Shown piece after piece: positions 21,348-31,551 of a stretch of 64,000 nucleotides of DNA; position 1 is the stretch's first letter, and each line of letters starts with the position of its first letter. The DNA comes from Phytophthora colocasiae (Eukaryota; Oomycota; Peronosporomycetes; Peronosporales; Peronosporaceae). A program made the position numbers and the translations under genes. Below the pieces are notes generated by a model. The model saw only the letters and a list, made by a program, of their open reading frames with translations, was not told where the DNA came from and searched no databases. The DNA lies in the NCBI GenBank assembly GCA_018806915.1, contig JAGKQI010000002.1:1-64000 (forward strand), written 5' to 3'.

Positions 21348-22703
21348 CTATGTTCCACTGGACTGCCTGCTTGAAGTGTAGCACCTCCAGCTGGGGAGCA
21401 CTAACCTTCCTTCAACGTCGTACCTCGGAGGAGGGCCACTTGCCAAACCCACATCATCGTAGCCAGACACGACAGATCCCAAGTTTCCACCGCCCGAGAA
21501 CTGCTGTGGTCTGAGTAATTCGGGAGTCGACATCGCTGGAGTAGCGTTGCTCGTCGTTGCTCGCTCGTCGTGCGCGCGTATGGCCGTCGCCAAGTCCACC
21601 CCGTAGCCTTCACCGTATTCGCCAACCTGGTCCACGGCGGAGTTCACTGCTTCGTTGAGCGTCGCTGGGCGATGCCCACGTACCAAGGTTGCACACCACG
21701 CGTTGCCCATGCCAGACAGGAACGAATCCACCAACCATTCTTCGTCGACGGGGTTACTTGACGCGATTTCTCGAAGCTTCTGTGCGTACTCGACCAAGGA
21801 TTCACCTCGCTGCTGTCGTCGCTGACGGAGCCTCGCAACCACCTCCGGGTTCGAACGTTTGACCATATACCGGTCCCTCATCATCTTACTTAGATTGCCG
21901 AATGTCTGGTCTTCTCGCCGGCTAAACGCGTCCTCCACAGTGTCGTACCACATGAGCGCCTCACCCTCAAGACTTGCAACCATCTCGATGAAGACCTCAT
22001 GCTCCCGCCAGTCTGTTCTCAGGATCGCTGTCTGACACCGAAGCTCATTCTTAACTGCTTTCAACCACGCTTTCACAGTGACTTTCGGTTCTCCTAGTCC
22101 CTTGAACTTTGGTAGTCTCAACTTCTTCTCTCGACTTGGTGGAGCCTGGTAAACCCACGTCGGTGCTGGTGGAACTGCAAATACCTGTGGAGGAGCTTGT
22201 GCAGGGGGTGTCGGTGGCACTGGTGGTACCGCCGCTGCTAGTGCTTCGGGAACACCCACTCCTGCTCCGCCGTCTCCCATAGGCACTGGTGCTGCTTGTC
22301 CCAGTCCACCGTCGTCTCCGCCGTCGTTACCTTGCCCTCCGTCGTCGTTACCACCGCCGTTACCATTGCCTCCAGGGTTGTCTGCTATCCCGGGTGCCGG
22401 TACGACTGGTGCTACTGGTGCTTGTTGTCCTCCTCCCGATCCCGGTATGTTGACCATCGAAGCGACGCCACTGTTTCCGCCGCTAACTCGAGGAGTATGA
22501 CCCGCCGTTGCCCGTACGTTTGCTGTTTCCGGCATTGAACTTCCACTAATGCTGTGCAGGACCGCCTGTGGAACTTGTTTCCCCCTCCTTGCGGCTAATC
22601 CTGGGTCCGCTGCTACATGTGCCGCTTCCGCTACCGCGTCGTGAAACGAGGCTCGCCGTTCAGCCCGTTCATCTCTCGCAGCACTAGCCGATCGTCGAAC
22701 CAT
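21348..22703 (-). CDS. gag: Gag polyprotein of the LTR element
   Basis: 451 aa. An N-terminal third rich in Ala, Gly, Pro and Gln (residues about 60-185, with GGNGNGGG and PPAP-type runs) precedes a retrotransposon Gag domain at about 195-385. The domain has the usual KLPKF-like start (LRLPKFKG), VKAWLKAVKNEL, EGEALMWY and LVEYAQKLREI segments. No CCHC knuckle was seen. The C-terminus seems frameshifted, because another - frame (21384 to 21001) continues with plausible Gag-tail sequence after the stop region. The product should form the element's virus-like particle. The start is the first Met of the frame, about 420 bp inside the 5' LTR. Confidence 0.8.
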   Translation of the reverse strand: MVRRSASAARDERAERRASFHDAVAEAAHVAADPGLAARRGKQVPQAVLHSISGSSMPETANVRATAGHTPRVSGGNSGVASMVNIPGSGGGQQAPVAPVVPAPGIADNPGGNGNGGGNDDGGQGNDGGDDGGLGQAAPVPMGDGGAGVGVPEALAAAVPPVPPTPPAQAPPQVFAVPPAPTWVYQAPPSREKKLRLPKFKGLGEPKVTVKAWLKAVKNELRCQTAILRTDWREHEVFIEMVASLEGEALMWYDTVEDAFSRREDQTFGNLSKMMRDRYMVKRSNPEVVARLRQRRQQRGESLVEYAQKLREIASSNPVDEEWLVDSFLSGMGNAWCATLVRGHRPATLNEAVNSAVDQVGEYGEGYGVDLATAIRAHDERATTSNATPAMSTPELLRPQQFSGGGNLGSVVSGYDDVGLASGPPPRYDVEGRLVLPSWRCYTSSRQSSGT

Positions 22704-23126
22704 ACTTTCCTTTAACTTTCAGTATCTGTGCCTTCCTTATCTGTGTCTTCCGTATCCGTGTCTGTAACTTCCTTGTTCGTGACTTCCGTATCCGTGTCCG
22801 TAACTTCCTGTAATACAAAACCCAGTCTCATGTTCAGTATCTGTATCTTACTAACCCCTCAGTAACAGTATCTGTGGCTCATGCTGTGCGGAATCTCTGT
22901 AGATGGCCTTCTTGCCCTGTGTGTCTGTAGTAGGCCCGTATTGCCTAACGTCTGTGCTTCCTTACTTCCGTACGCCTACAGGATAGGCCAGTACACCTGA
23001 ATTATACCAAAGTATTGCACCACTCCCAGTACAGAGTGTCCTGCCATGGTCCTTGCCCACTGTGACTAGGCTCGCAAAGTCCACCTTATTGCAAACTTGC
23101 CCAGAAAGCCACTGTAATGACCACCA

Positions 23127-24118
23127 TGTCGGCTACTTCTCTTAAACGCCGCTGTAATCCAACTAGAGGGAGCGTGTGGGTCACACGAGCAGGAGCTAGA
23201 AGTCGTCTGTCACCAGTAAAACTAGGTGGACCAACCAGGTTGCTGAAATCCAGCAGAGACAGCTTAGGAGGGGACATTAGCAGCAACTACCAACCTCGGG
23301 TAGGTTGGACAGTCTGTCCTCACGCTTGCCCGAACATGTAACATGCAAATATACGTAAACTGAGACTCTCATGATACGTCTTCACCTTCCACGTTCCAGA
23401 CTCAGTTCATACGGCCAAGACGCCATCAGTAGGCACCGTAGCCACTCGGTCGCTAACCGAGATCCCAGCCCTCTACACAGACTCCTTCATGATCGCCACC
23501 TCAGAACCCTGTGCCTCACCTCACTAATGACTCGATACGCCTCCGCCGACCAGTACGTCGCAGAACGAAGCCACGTACGAAACCTCTGAATGCTGTTGGG
23601 TGAAGCCGACCCCTTGGTCGCAGTACTCCACGCGTCGTGTTCAGCTGCTTAACTCTTCTCAACCGAGCAGAATCGCAACTGGGAGGTGTGGCGGCTGACC
23701 GCACACCCAGAGCTCCCCTAGCTACCGTCGCCCTTCTAGACTACACCTAAACTAACTATACTGGTCGCCACCGTCAGGATCTTCCTTCGGCGACGCTCTG
23801 CAAGCTTTCTCCGCCGTTCACTGTCTTCTATCTGCGTCGTTCGCCTTGGTCGTATACTTATCTCCATCGTAACTGCTCCGTGTCATCCCTCCTGTAGCGA
23901 TCTTCTCATGTAGCCGTCGTCCTGCAACTTCAACGTCTCCGCCAATGTCTTGTGTCTGTAGCCCTGCTCGTCACCGTCCTGCACTCCGTTGATCCCGATT
24001 GACTTGTCGTCCACTTTCAACTGTCTTCGTCGTCACCAGTGAGATCAATTGTCACTGCGACGCGGGATTCTTCTGACATTGCTTGTGTTCCAGGTGCGTG
24101 GAGCACTACCTGTCCACA
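23127..24118 (-). repeat. LTR (5' LTR in element orientation)
   Basis: 992 bp, direct repeat of 18147-19137. In element orientation it carries the promoter. Its upstream edge lies 79 bp from the ATG of the dioxygenase-like pseudogene, which reads the other way. Confidence 0.93.
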
Positions 24119-24197
24119 GAACCATGTCCAGTCATGGAGGCGATTGCCTTTATGTTCATTGCGTGTTACCTCATTCTGCAACTAGCATACTCGTCCA

Positions 24198-25224
24198 ATG
24201 ATCAAGTTACTGTTCTTGTCCCTTGCAGCATTCTCCACTCTCGGTGCACACGATGCCTTGGCCATCCACCCCATTGCCCAACAGGCCAGTCGATCGGGAG
24301 GATACGAAGCGGATCACCAACGATTTTTGAGTCAAAGCCAGCGTCTGCTGACTGAATGATCCAATTCAGACACCGGACGAAAACTTCGAGAGCAGAACGC
24401 TTTGCGTCGTGCAGATAAACTGAAGGAACTTCGTCGACTGGATGCGGCTAGTGTGTTAGCAACGAGCCACAAAACCAACCTCACCGACGTCTCTGTGAGC
24501 ACGTATCCCGAGTACCTATTCGGAGATGATGATAGCGTCAAATGTGTTTTGGCCCCGGAGACTACCCAGAGGATGTTCTACGTAAAAGGAGAACTCTACC
24601 GACAGGATATCGAGGAAGATCAGATTGGGGTTAGCCTCTCAACGGAATTGCAGTTCATTGACATCAACACGTGCAATCAGTGCCCAACCTCTGGATCGAC
24701 TTCTGGCACAGCAATGCTGCAGGAGTATACTCCGGTGTCATTGGGTCTGACGCTGGAGAAAGCGCAGAGGTATCAAATGTGAATGCTACTTTCTTGCGGG
24801 GACTTGTCCAGACGGACTCCTATGGTTTGGCAGGCTTCACGAGCATTTTCCCAGGACACCATGAAGGGCGAGCTCCACATATCGATATCGTTGCTACATA
24901 CGGTGGAACGTTTCAGAATAACAACACGTACGCTGGTGGATCCATTGTTCATGCGGGGGAGCTTTTCTAGACTTGATCACTCAAGTCGAAGCGACGTCCT
25001 CCTACGCTAACAACACCCAGAACCTCACGCTGAACGATGTTGACGAAGGTCTTCAAGAGGCAGCAGCTTCAGGCTATGACCCCATTGTGGAGTATGCTTT
25101 GCTCGGTGATTCCGTTGAGGACGGAGTGTTCGCGTGGATCTCAATTGGAATCGACTTGACTGCAACCAATAACGCGACAGCTGCAGGTGCACGCACGGCT
25201 GATGGAGGTGTGCAGTACTGCTAG
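24198..25224 (+). pseudogene. Secreted intradiol ring-cleavage dioxygenase-like pseudogene
   Basis: The ATG at 24198 opens a good signal peptide (residues 1-22, MIKLLFLSLAAF start, ending near ALA). The frame meets TGA at 24357, then runs on to about 24680 with family sequence (APETTQ, MFYVKGELYRQDI). Near 24680 it shifts frame (VPNLWIDFWHSNA, GVYSGV, NATFLRG, IFPGHH) and near 24970 it shifts again (LITQVEA to the stop at 25222). In extracellular intradiol dioxygenases the iron ligands are two Tyr and two His. Here the expected PGHY Tyr reads His and the expected HIH reads HID, so two ligands look lost as well. The LTR element inserted just upstream separates the gene from its old promoter. 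A very recent break would fit sequencing error, but the lost ligands argue for real decay. Confidence 0.75.
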
Positions 25225-25299
25225 GCATTAACGTCACCAAATGCCGAAGTTCTGTCGACACATACATATCCAAAACAAATTCAACTCCATTCAACATAC

Positions 25300-26880
25300 T
25301 CAGTGATACTTTGCGTTTGAGCCTGTGTTGGGGCCTGCGCTGCCAAATGCACTTCCGCTGATGCTATCAAGCAGGAAGGCCCCGCTACTGTTGCTGGAGC
25401 GCAGATTTGCTGTGGTAGAAGACGTCGAGCTAGTTGATCCATACGCGCGTTGCGTTGCCTGTCAGGAACAACCATATTAGACAGCAATAAAAGACAATTG
25501 TGTACAAATAACACGTACCTGGTACTGATAACCAGAAAGCATCGGGACGGCGTCTTCTTGGTAAGGGTGGCCGGCGGGTATTCCATGGCCATTAGATCGG
25601 ATCGGCGCGTAGGCGTAATTTGGAGTCGGTGGCTTATCACGTGGGTTGTTCGCACCATAGCTACCGCCCGATAAGGAAGCGGATGCTGAAGTGGCTGATG
25701 ACGAGCGAAGACGTTGACGTTGAGCCGATGAGTTCTTGTCTCGTCTCGTAAAGAACAGCAGTAGCACGCTAGGAACGAATTCGGTCGAAAAGTGGATGGT
25801 AAACTCATAGGCGATGTGGTGAACACCCACAGGCGTACGATACTGAGACTCTTCCGACTCCATGTACCCAGTGCCCATACCGATCAAGTATACCGCCTTC
25901 ACTGCGAACAGGATACAGAGTAGAATGCACACAGCAGTAATCTAGTGGAGTTCAACGTCAGCAAATATTGTTAGCCCCTGTCTACTCATAAAAAATGACC
26001 ACTTTACCCTTCGCAACACAAGTTGCCGCGGCGAAGTGGATGTTACAGAGAATGACGTCGCTCCTGAACGACCAGTAGTGCCGTTTCCATTGCCAATTGC
26101 CGCCGACGATAAGTCAAAGAAGAAATCTTCGTCCGGACTTTGGTTACGGAAGAAATCGATGAGTCGAATGCTGTAATACAGTATGGCAAACAGCCCCACA
26201 AAGTAAACGCCTCCTTGCAGTAAGTCGCATCCTCTCCACAGTCCCGCGGACGTGCTTGACAACGCGAACAGCAGCCCAAATCCGACATACAGGAGCACAT
26301 TAAACAGGAAAAACACCCTTCGTGGCCACGGATGTGCCTTGCCCCAGCATGCGTAGCACAACTGAGCCCAAAAGAGCAGCACAAGTCCATACATTGACAC
26401 GAACAGCATGGAGGGGAGCCACAGGAATAGCGTCAACAGCCGACAGTACACGGAAGTCGACGGCAGCGCTGTTATCACCTCGAGCGTGGCCACTTCAGTA
26501 ACCAGAGAGAAGACACGCAGTGTTGAAGCGATAAACAGCAGCAGGAAGAGTCGTTGACGCATTTCAGAACCCGTCGAAGCTGCTGCAGCCCCTTCTTCCT
26601 CCATCAGAGCAGACTCAGAGCCTCCCACGACGTTCACAGGAGCTGCGGGAGCTTGAGGGACAGCCATATATGGAGCTTTTCCCGCTGGGGTAGTACTAGG
26701 AGCCTCCGAGACAACGGCACTGGAGAGACGCTTGCGTTTGGCTGCGTATTGGCTGTACAGGATGCGTCCGCACACAGCGCTCAGTATTAGGAACAACAGG
26801 ATGGTCAGCAATAGCAGCAGGCGGTCGCCGAGGCTCAGCGCCTCGGTGCCTTGGCCCACAGCGACGTCGGAGTCGGCCAT
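25300..26880 (-). CDS. TOM1/THH1-like seven-pass membrane protein
   Basis: Three exons: 26880-26008, 25941-25519 and 25458-25300. The introns (66 and 60 bp) are GT-AG and keep frame, giving 484 aa. An N-terminal membrane segment (residues 20-42) is followed by a low-complexity loop and then six more hydrophobic segments up to about residue 350. The region FLWLPSMLFVSMYGLVLLFWAQ and the late STEFVPSVLLLFF segment match the pattern of the THH1/TOM1/TOM3 family (plant tobamovirus-multiplication proteins, GPCR-like fold, tonoplast in plants). The C-terminal 100 residues are Ser/Gly/Pro-rich and cytosolic-looking. It is divergent from the phosphatase gene at 27236, with about 355 bp between starts. 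Its cellular role in oomycetes is unknown to me. Confidence 0.75.
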
Positions 26881-27235
26881 GTCTGTAGAGGCGATGCCTT
26901 CCTGGAAAATAGGGATTTGCGAGGTAGAAACGGTGAGTTAGAGAATGAAATAAACATCATTGGATAGAAGAAGCACTGGTGAAGTAAATGGACGTATATA
27001 TACAGCGCTAAGTGGAGTACAAAGCAGACATATCGATGGCGACGCTCACCTCGTGCGGCAAACGAGGGTCTCTGGATTTACCAGTGTGCGGCCACACGAT
27101 GACAAATGTACCATGAATCGGGTACACTTTCTATCTAGTGTGGTACACACAACTTATTGTGCAAATGATCCTTTCTGCTTGTACATGCTGTTGTGCGCAC
27201 TTCCTCGTCGTCTGCATCTCCTCCGCAGTATTAAT
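26881..27235. other. Divergent intergenic region
   Basis: It separates the start codons of the TOM1-like (-) and Ppx/prune-like (+) genes and presumably holds both promoters. A TATATATA stretch lies near 26995. The + frame is open from 26960, but homology starts only at 27236. Confidence 0.5.
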
Positions 27236-28453
27236 ATGAGTTCCTCCTCCATTTGGCATGCATATGCACACTCTCGTCGCTCTAGCGTTGAGTTATTTAA
27301 CAATTTCCTGCGCTCCACACGCTCCAGTCTGATGCAACCGCCATCTCCTGCCTTAATTCACGTGCTTATGGGCAACGAAGCTGCCGACGCCGACTCCATT
27401 GTGAGCTCTTTGAGCTACGCCTTCTTGCACTACCAGCAGCAGTCAGAAACGCTCCATGTGCCTGTTTTACCTATTCCCAGGTCGGAATTGGTGCTACGTT
27501 GCGATGTCACTGCGCTCTTTCAAGCTCTGGGCGTTGACACAGAAGCTCTGGTGTTTGTGGACGAATTCCCATGGGGAATTAAGAGCAAAGTGACGCTGAC
27601 ACTCATGGACCACAATGCAATGAACAACAAGAAAGTACCGCAGATCGACGGACTGGAAGTGGTGGAGATTGTGGATCACCACTCGGATCTGGGCCAGCAC
27701 CTGGATGCCAAGAAGAGAGAGGTGGCTTTTGCAGACGGCAATGCACTAGTGGCTAGTACATGCACACTGGTGGCGGAACGACTGAAGGAGGTGGAGAATC
27801 ATGAAGCTCATAAGCTTCTGTCTACCATGTTGCTTGGAGTGATCGCTCTGGATAGTATCAATTTCGATCCAAGCGCGAAGAAGGTAACACCCAGAGATGT
27901 GGAGGCGGCGGAAAAGCTACAGGAGACGGCATTTGCCAACAAGGAGGAATTGTTCAAGTGGCTCCAAGCGGAAAAATTCAATCCAGCACATTGGGGAGCG
28001 TTTACGCTGGAGAATTGTCTGCAAGTGGACTACAAAGAGTTCACATTTGCTACAGCGACAGGTGGTTCGACGAAGGTCGGCATCAGCGCGGTGTTGATTG
28101 ATTTGGAGGCTTTTGTGCTCAAGGCGAAAGATTCTTCTGCACTACGCACGGAACTGGCTACGTATTGTCAACAGAACGACCTGTCGTTCTTGGTGGTGAT
28201 GACTATGTTTATGACGGACGACAAACATCGCCACCGCCAGTTGCTCTTCTTTCAGGAACACGGAGTTGAAGCTAATCACTGTGTGGAATATCTCAAGAGG
28301 GAAGCTTCGCTGCAACTGGAGCCATTGCTGCTACCGGAATCGCATCGTGATGGGCATGTGACTGGATTCAATCAGCTTAACACAGGTGCGTCCAGAAAGC
28401 AGGTCGCGCCGTTGATCCAGCGAGCACTTGCCGAACCTGGCGTAAAGCTATAG
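27236..28453 (+). CDS. PPX1: DHH-family exopolyphosphatase / prune-like phosphatase
   Basis: 405 aa from the ATG at 27236. This start was chosen because the frame is open 92 codons further upstream, but that part has no family-like sequence. The DHH metal-binding motifs are all present: GNEAADADSIVSS near residue 45, LVFVDEFPW near 105, TLMDHNAMN near 125 and VEIVDHHSD near 145, followed by ALVASTCTLVAERL. The C-terminal half fits the DHHA2 domain (LLGVIALDSINF, and the FLVVMTMF segment). Members hydrolyse short-chain polyphosphate or related phosphoanhydrides with divalent metals, in the cytosol. All key residues look intact and no intron is needed. Confidence 0.88.
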   Translation: MSSSSIWHAYAHSRRSSVELFNNFLRSTRSSLMQPPSPALIHVLMGNEAADADSIVSSLSYAFLHYQQQSETLHVPVLPIPRSELVLRCDVTALFQALGVDTEALVFVDEFPWGIKSKVTLTLMDHNAMNNKKVPQIDGLEVVEIVDHHSDLGQHLDAKKREVAFADGNALVASTCTLVAERLKEVENHEAHKLLSTMLLGVIALDSINFDPSAKKVTPRDVEAAEKLQETAFANKEELFKWLQAEKFNPAHWGAFTLENCLQVDYKEFTFATATGGSTKVGISAVLIDLEAFVLKAKDSSALRTELATYCQQNDLSFLVVMTMFMTDDKHRHRQLLFFQEHGVEANHCVEYLKREASLQLEPLLLPESHRDGHVTGFNQLNTGASRKQVAPLIQRALAEPGVKL

Positions 28454-29240
28454 GTCCATGGACTGCGACAATATAACCAGACTCAAGAATATTCTCCTGA
28501 TATATTTCTACAACATCCACTCTCCGAAGTGCTTCGTTTAGTAGTATCATTTTATTCATCATGAGTGATGTTTCTAACATTCAAAGCAGTGACTGACACC
28601 CAGGTCTACCTCTACTAGAGACAACATCAGATGAAACGGTCCTAAGAAAAATGAAGCGACCTATTTTTTCCATGCACCACACCATCTGTACACACAAAAC
28701 GCCCTTCTTTATTTTTTGGCTGGAGCCAGACCGCTCGCAGTTAAGAAAACGCCTCCACCCAAGCAGTTCCAGTCGAGAGCCTCACTCGCACCTGCTTCCC
28801 ACCTACGCGTTCTTTCGCCAGCAACTTCCGTCTCGACAGTCGCAGCCGTCTGCGTGTTGAGCAACTTGCTGAGCCTTCTGCCGCTTCTTTTTCCGGTCCA
28901 ACGAGACCCCTAGCGCCCAAATTGAGCAACTCTGAGTTCTCTGACGCTTCGCCGAGTCCACTGGTTGTGGGAGTGGAGAGCAACCCCGCGCCGAGCTTTC
29001 CTTCAGGAGTAAACGAGTTCTGCAACCTATTATCGACGAGCGAGCGAATTGGCAGCGCAGTCGACGGATGGGATAAGTTTGCTGGATCAAGACCGACCGA
29101 CAGACGACAGCGCCTTGCTTACCAGAGAGACGAGAGACAAGCATTAGCCAGTGTCTTCCAGCGAGTCTGTGACTAGCCAGCCTACCCCCACTACCTTATT
29201 TTTTTTCTTTTACTATAGACGTCCGTGCGATAGAGACACG
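28454..29240. other. Intergenic region and 5' leader of the PRL phosphatase
   Basis: No supported gene. A long pyrimidine run ending TTTTACTATAG at about 29200-29219 looks like a 3' splice site and may mark an intron in the 5' untranslated region of the next gene. ORFs here on both strands are short and lack recognisable features. Confidence 0.4.
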
Positions 29241-29807
29241 ATGATCGCACCGACCAACAAGCCGACGATGGTCAAGTGGGAGCACCTGTCCTTTGTGATC
29301 ATGGACGCCCCCAACGACAGCAATCTGCACATATACCTCAAGGAGCTCAAGAAGCACAACGTCACGGACCTGGTGCGCGCTTGCGAGGTCACCTACAGCA
29401 GCGAATCCGTGGAGGCCGCCGGTATACACGTTCACGAGCTCGAGTTCCCAGACGGCGAGTCGCCTGACCCGGAGATCTTGGACGTGTGGCTTGATCTGGT
29501 TGAGAACTGCTTCAAGGAGAACGCTATCGACTCCAAGAACAACAAGTCCATTGCGGTTCACTGTGTTGCAGGCCTCGGCCGGTGAGTATTCGATGTGCAT
29601 GATATGCTGACTGATTTTTACTAACGGTCTTTGTGCAGAGCCCCTGTGTTGGTTGCCATCGCGTTGATCGAGTACGGACTGGACCCCATCAATGCCGTGG
29701 AGCACATCCGCAAGTTCCGGCGTGGAGCCATCAACCTGCGCCAACTCAAGTACCTGGAGAAGTACCAGCCTCGGCGTGGTAATAAGGCGAAGTGCACCAT
29801 CATGTGA
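29241..29807 (+). CDS. PTP4A: PRL-type (PTP4A) prenylated protein tyrosine phosphatase
   Basis: Two exons, 29241-29581 and 29639-29807, with a 57-bp GT-AG intron that splits the Arg codon of the active site. Product 169 aa, the usual size for phosphatases of regenerating liver. The P-loop reads [10 protein letters not shown] (Cys-X5-Arg complete after splicing), and Ala follows Arg as is typical of PRLs. The general-acid region is FPDGESPD. A basic stretch precedes the C-terminal CTIM, a CAAX farnesylation box, so the protein should be anchored to membranes. The upstream frame is open to 29151, but the conserved N-terminus starts around [15 protein letters not shown], supporting the ATG at 29241. 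Confidence 0.93.
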
Positions 29808-30256
29808 AGGGGCGAAGGGGGAAGACGACACCGAGTAGACGCTGTGAATGTACCGCTGGTGCTTTCGCGTGTCTGCTCTGGTTTTCGCTGGCCGCTGGCC
29901 TTCCCTCCGCAAGTTTTATTTTTGCTGTTTTACATCTTCGTTCTCCCCGTGCCTGATCACGATCTGCAGCACGATGTGAAGAGACGATCGTTCATACTTA
30001 CCAGTAGCTTTATTCAGCTACGGCGCCAACTTGTTGGTGTCTACAGACCATATTCACAAACAAAGAATTGCTTATACTATACGATCTGCGACTTCACAGG
30101 GCTTATAGACATGCTCTTAGACTTTATCATCGCCAGGAATACCTTCTCGATCTCATGATGAGTCACTCATTCAAAAATGTCGTTAACAAATTCTTAAGTA
30201 AATTAAGTTAAATGGTGGCTGCAGGCGGTAAGCTCAGTAAATAGAATCTGTGTACT
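29808..30256. other. Intergenic, no gene seen
   Basis: 3' flanks of two converging genes (PRL phosphatase + and ankyrin -). AT-rich, with no feature that I can support. Confidence 0.5.
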
Positions 30257-30967
30257 TTACTCGAAGGCTAGCGCTGCTTGTCCGCTCGATTGTTTCTTGA
30301 TGCAAGCATTGCCGCTGGAGTTGTTCATTCCTGGGGTACACTGGACACGTCTTGGCTGGAAATCTGCGAGCTCGCTGAACCACTTGACGACTGGAAAGTG
30401 GCCATTGTAGATAGCAAAGTCAACCGCGACGGTTGTGCAACCTTCCGTACGATTCGCCCAAAGCCACTGCACAGTGTCTAAATGCCCTCCAGCAGCTGCA
30501 GTGTCCATTGCGCCTGTTGAACAGCCCTCCGTTCGGTTCGCATGCAACCACTTGACGACGTCGAGGTGGCCACCAGCTGCAGCGCTGTCCATGGCGTGAA
30601 CGGAGCAGCCCTCACTCCTGTTTTCGTGCAACCACTGCACCACTTCCAGATGCCCTCGCAATGCAGCAGCATCCATCACTCTTGTCGAGATCTTCATTTC
30701 GGGTCGATACGCTGTGAGCCATTTCACGACGCCCAAGTAACCTTCTGTCGCTGCAATCCGCATGGACCAGTCGAAGCCGTGGTCACTGATGTCTGCCTTT
30801 CGCTCTCCCAAACGCTTCAACAATGATAGGTATCCGCTGCAAGCTGCTTTCTGGATGGTCCATCGATTGGAGCAGTCCAAGAAGGACTCGATGAGTTCGG
30901 GGACTAAGCCGCTGGCAATGGGGCCGACCTGATCTCTCACAGCCACTTCAACACTCATCATCGTCAT
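30257..30967 (-). CDS. Ankyrin-repeat protein, 236 aa
   Basis: Single exon. Residues about 25-60 (SFLDCSNRWTIQKAACSGYLSLLKRLGE) form the family's N-terminal helical pair. Residues 65-200 hold about five degenerate ankyrin repeats of roughly 34 aa, with the pattern AAAGGHLDVVKWLHANR-EGC. Three are nearly identical to one another. The last 35 residues are unstructured. It belongs to the large oomycete ankyrin family also seen at 31552, 41997-45205 and 48610. No signal peptide, F-box or kinase domain is visible. It is probably a protein-interaction scaffold, partner unknown. Confidence 0.8.
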   Translation of the reverse strand: MTMMSVEVAVRDQVGPIASGLVPELIESFLDCSNRWTIQKAACSGYLSLLKRLGERKADISDHGFDWSMRIAATEGYLGVVKWLTAYRPEMKISTRVMDAAALRGHLEVVQWLHENRSEGCSVHAMDSAAAGGHLDVVKWLHANRTEGCSTGAMDTAAAGGHLDTVQWLWANRTEGCTTVAVDFAIYNGHFPVVKWFSELADFQPRRVQCTPGMNNSSGNACIKKQSSGQAALAFE

Positions 30968-31551
30968 TGCTCTGTGCTTTCGTTTGGTGTAGCGCTTCTT
31001 GTTCTGTTTGCTGAATCAAAAATGAACAAGGCCATCTCGTCGGAATGAGCTCAATATACATGCGAAGCAATGAGCCCTAGTGTCTATCACCCTTAAAAAG
31101 AGACACGATGGGTGTTGCTCAGAATAGTAAAGCTTCTCATCCCAATGCATCTTCGACTTGAATCCAGCACTTGTTCTGACCTTGTAGGCCGTTTTGATAT
31201 GCATTTTACAAGCGGAGATTGCAGGCCTGGCGATGTGGCCAAGGCTCGAAAAACGCTTTACTGATCCCGTTAGGGGGTACCAATGTATCGTTTACCAGGA
31301 AACCTCTCCACACTTAACTCCGCAAGTGTGGGATGCCCGTTTGTCTGAGACACCAAAGCTCGCAGCATCCGATAAGCATGCTTCTCCACTGATAATACTT
31401 CAGTTACTCGCTTCAGTCTTTGGATCTTGTTGGTAAAGCAAATTGGCTCATCCATTACTTTTGATAGTTACTCCGACCACAACGATTTCGATCTTAATAT
31501 GATACGCATCAAGTCTGTCTGTGCTGCCTTCGCACAAAACAAAACTCACAC
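30968..31551. other. Intergenic between two ankyrin genes
   Basis: About 580 bp between the start of one ankyrin gene and the stop of the other, both on the - strand. No gene is supported. Confidence 0.5.

Larger units (their letters stand above)
18147..24118 (-). mobile_element. Complete LTR retrotransposon lacking pol (Gag only)
   Basis: Two almost identical direct repeats (18147-19137 and 23127-24118) begin TGTCGG and end TCCACA. They are flanked by a 4-bp target duplication GAAC (18143-18146 and 24119-24122). The element reads on the - strand. Next to its 5' LTR, the complement of 23109-23126 begins TGGTGGTCATTAC, a plausible primer-binding site starting with TGG. Next to its 3' LTR, the complement of 19138-19151 is purine-rich (GGCGGGGGATGGCG), a plausible polypurine tract. 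The 4-kb interior holds a Gag ORF and a highly charged ORF. I found no protease, reverse transcriptase, RNase H or integrase, so it is probably non-autonomous and mobilised by a Gypsy relative. Confidence 0.9.

Noticed and set aside
28741..29144. Two overlapping - strand ORFs before the PRL gene
   Set aside because: No family features; the region is better read as the 5' leader of the + strand gene.
29196..29912. 238-codon - strand ORF over the PRL phosphatase
   Set aside because: It is antisense to a clearly conserved spliced gene with a complete active site.
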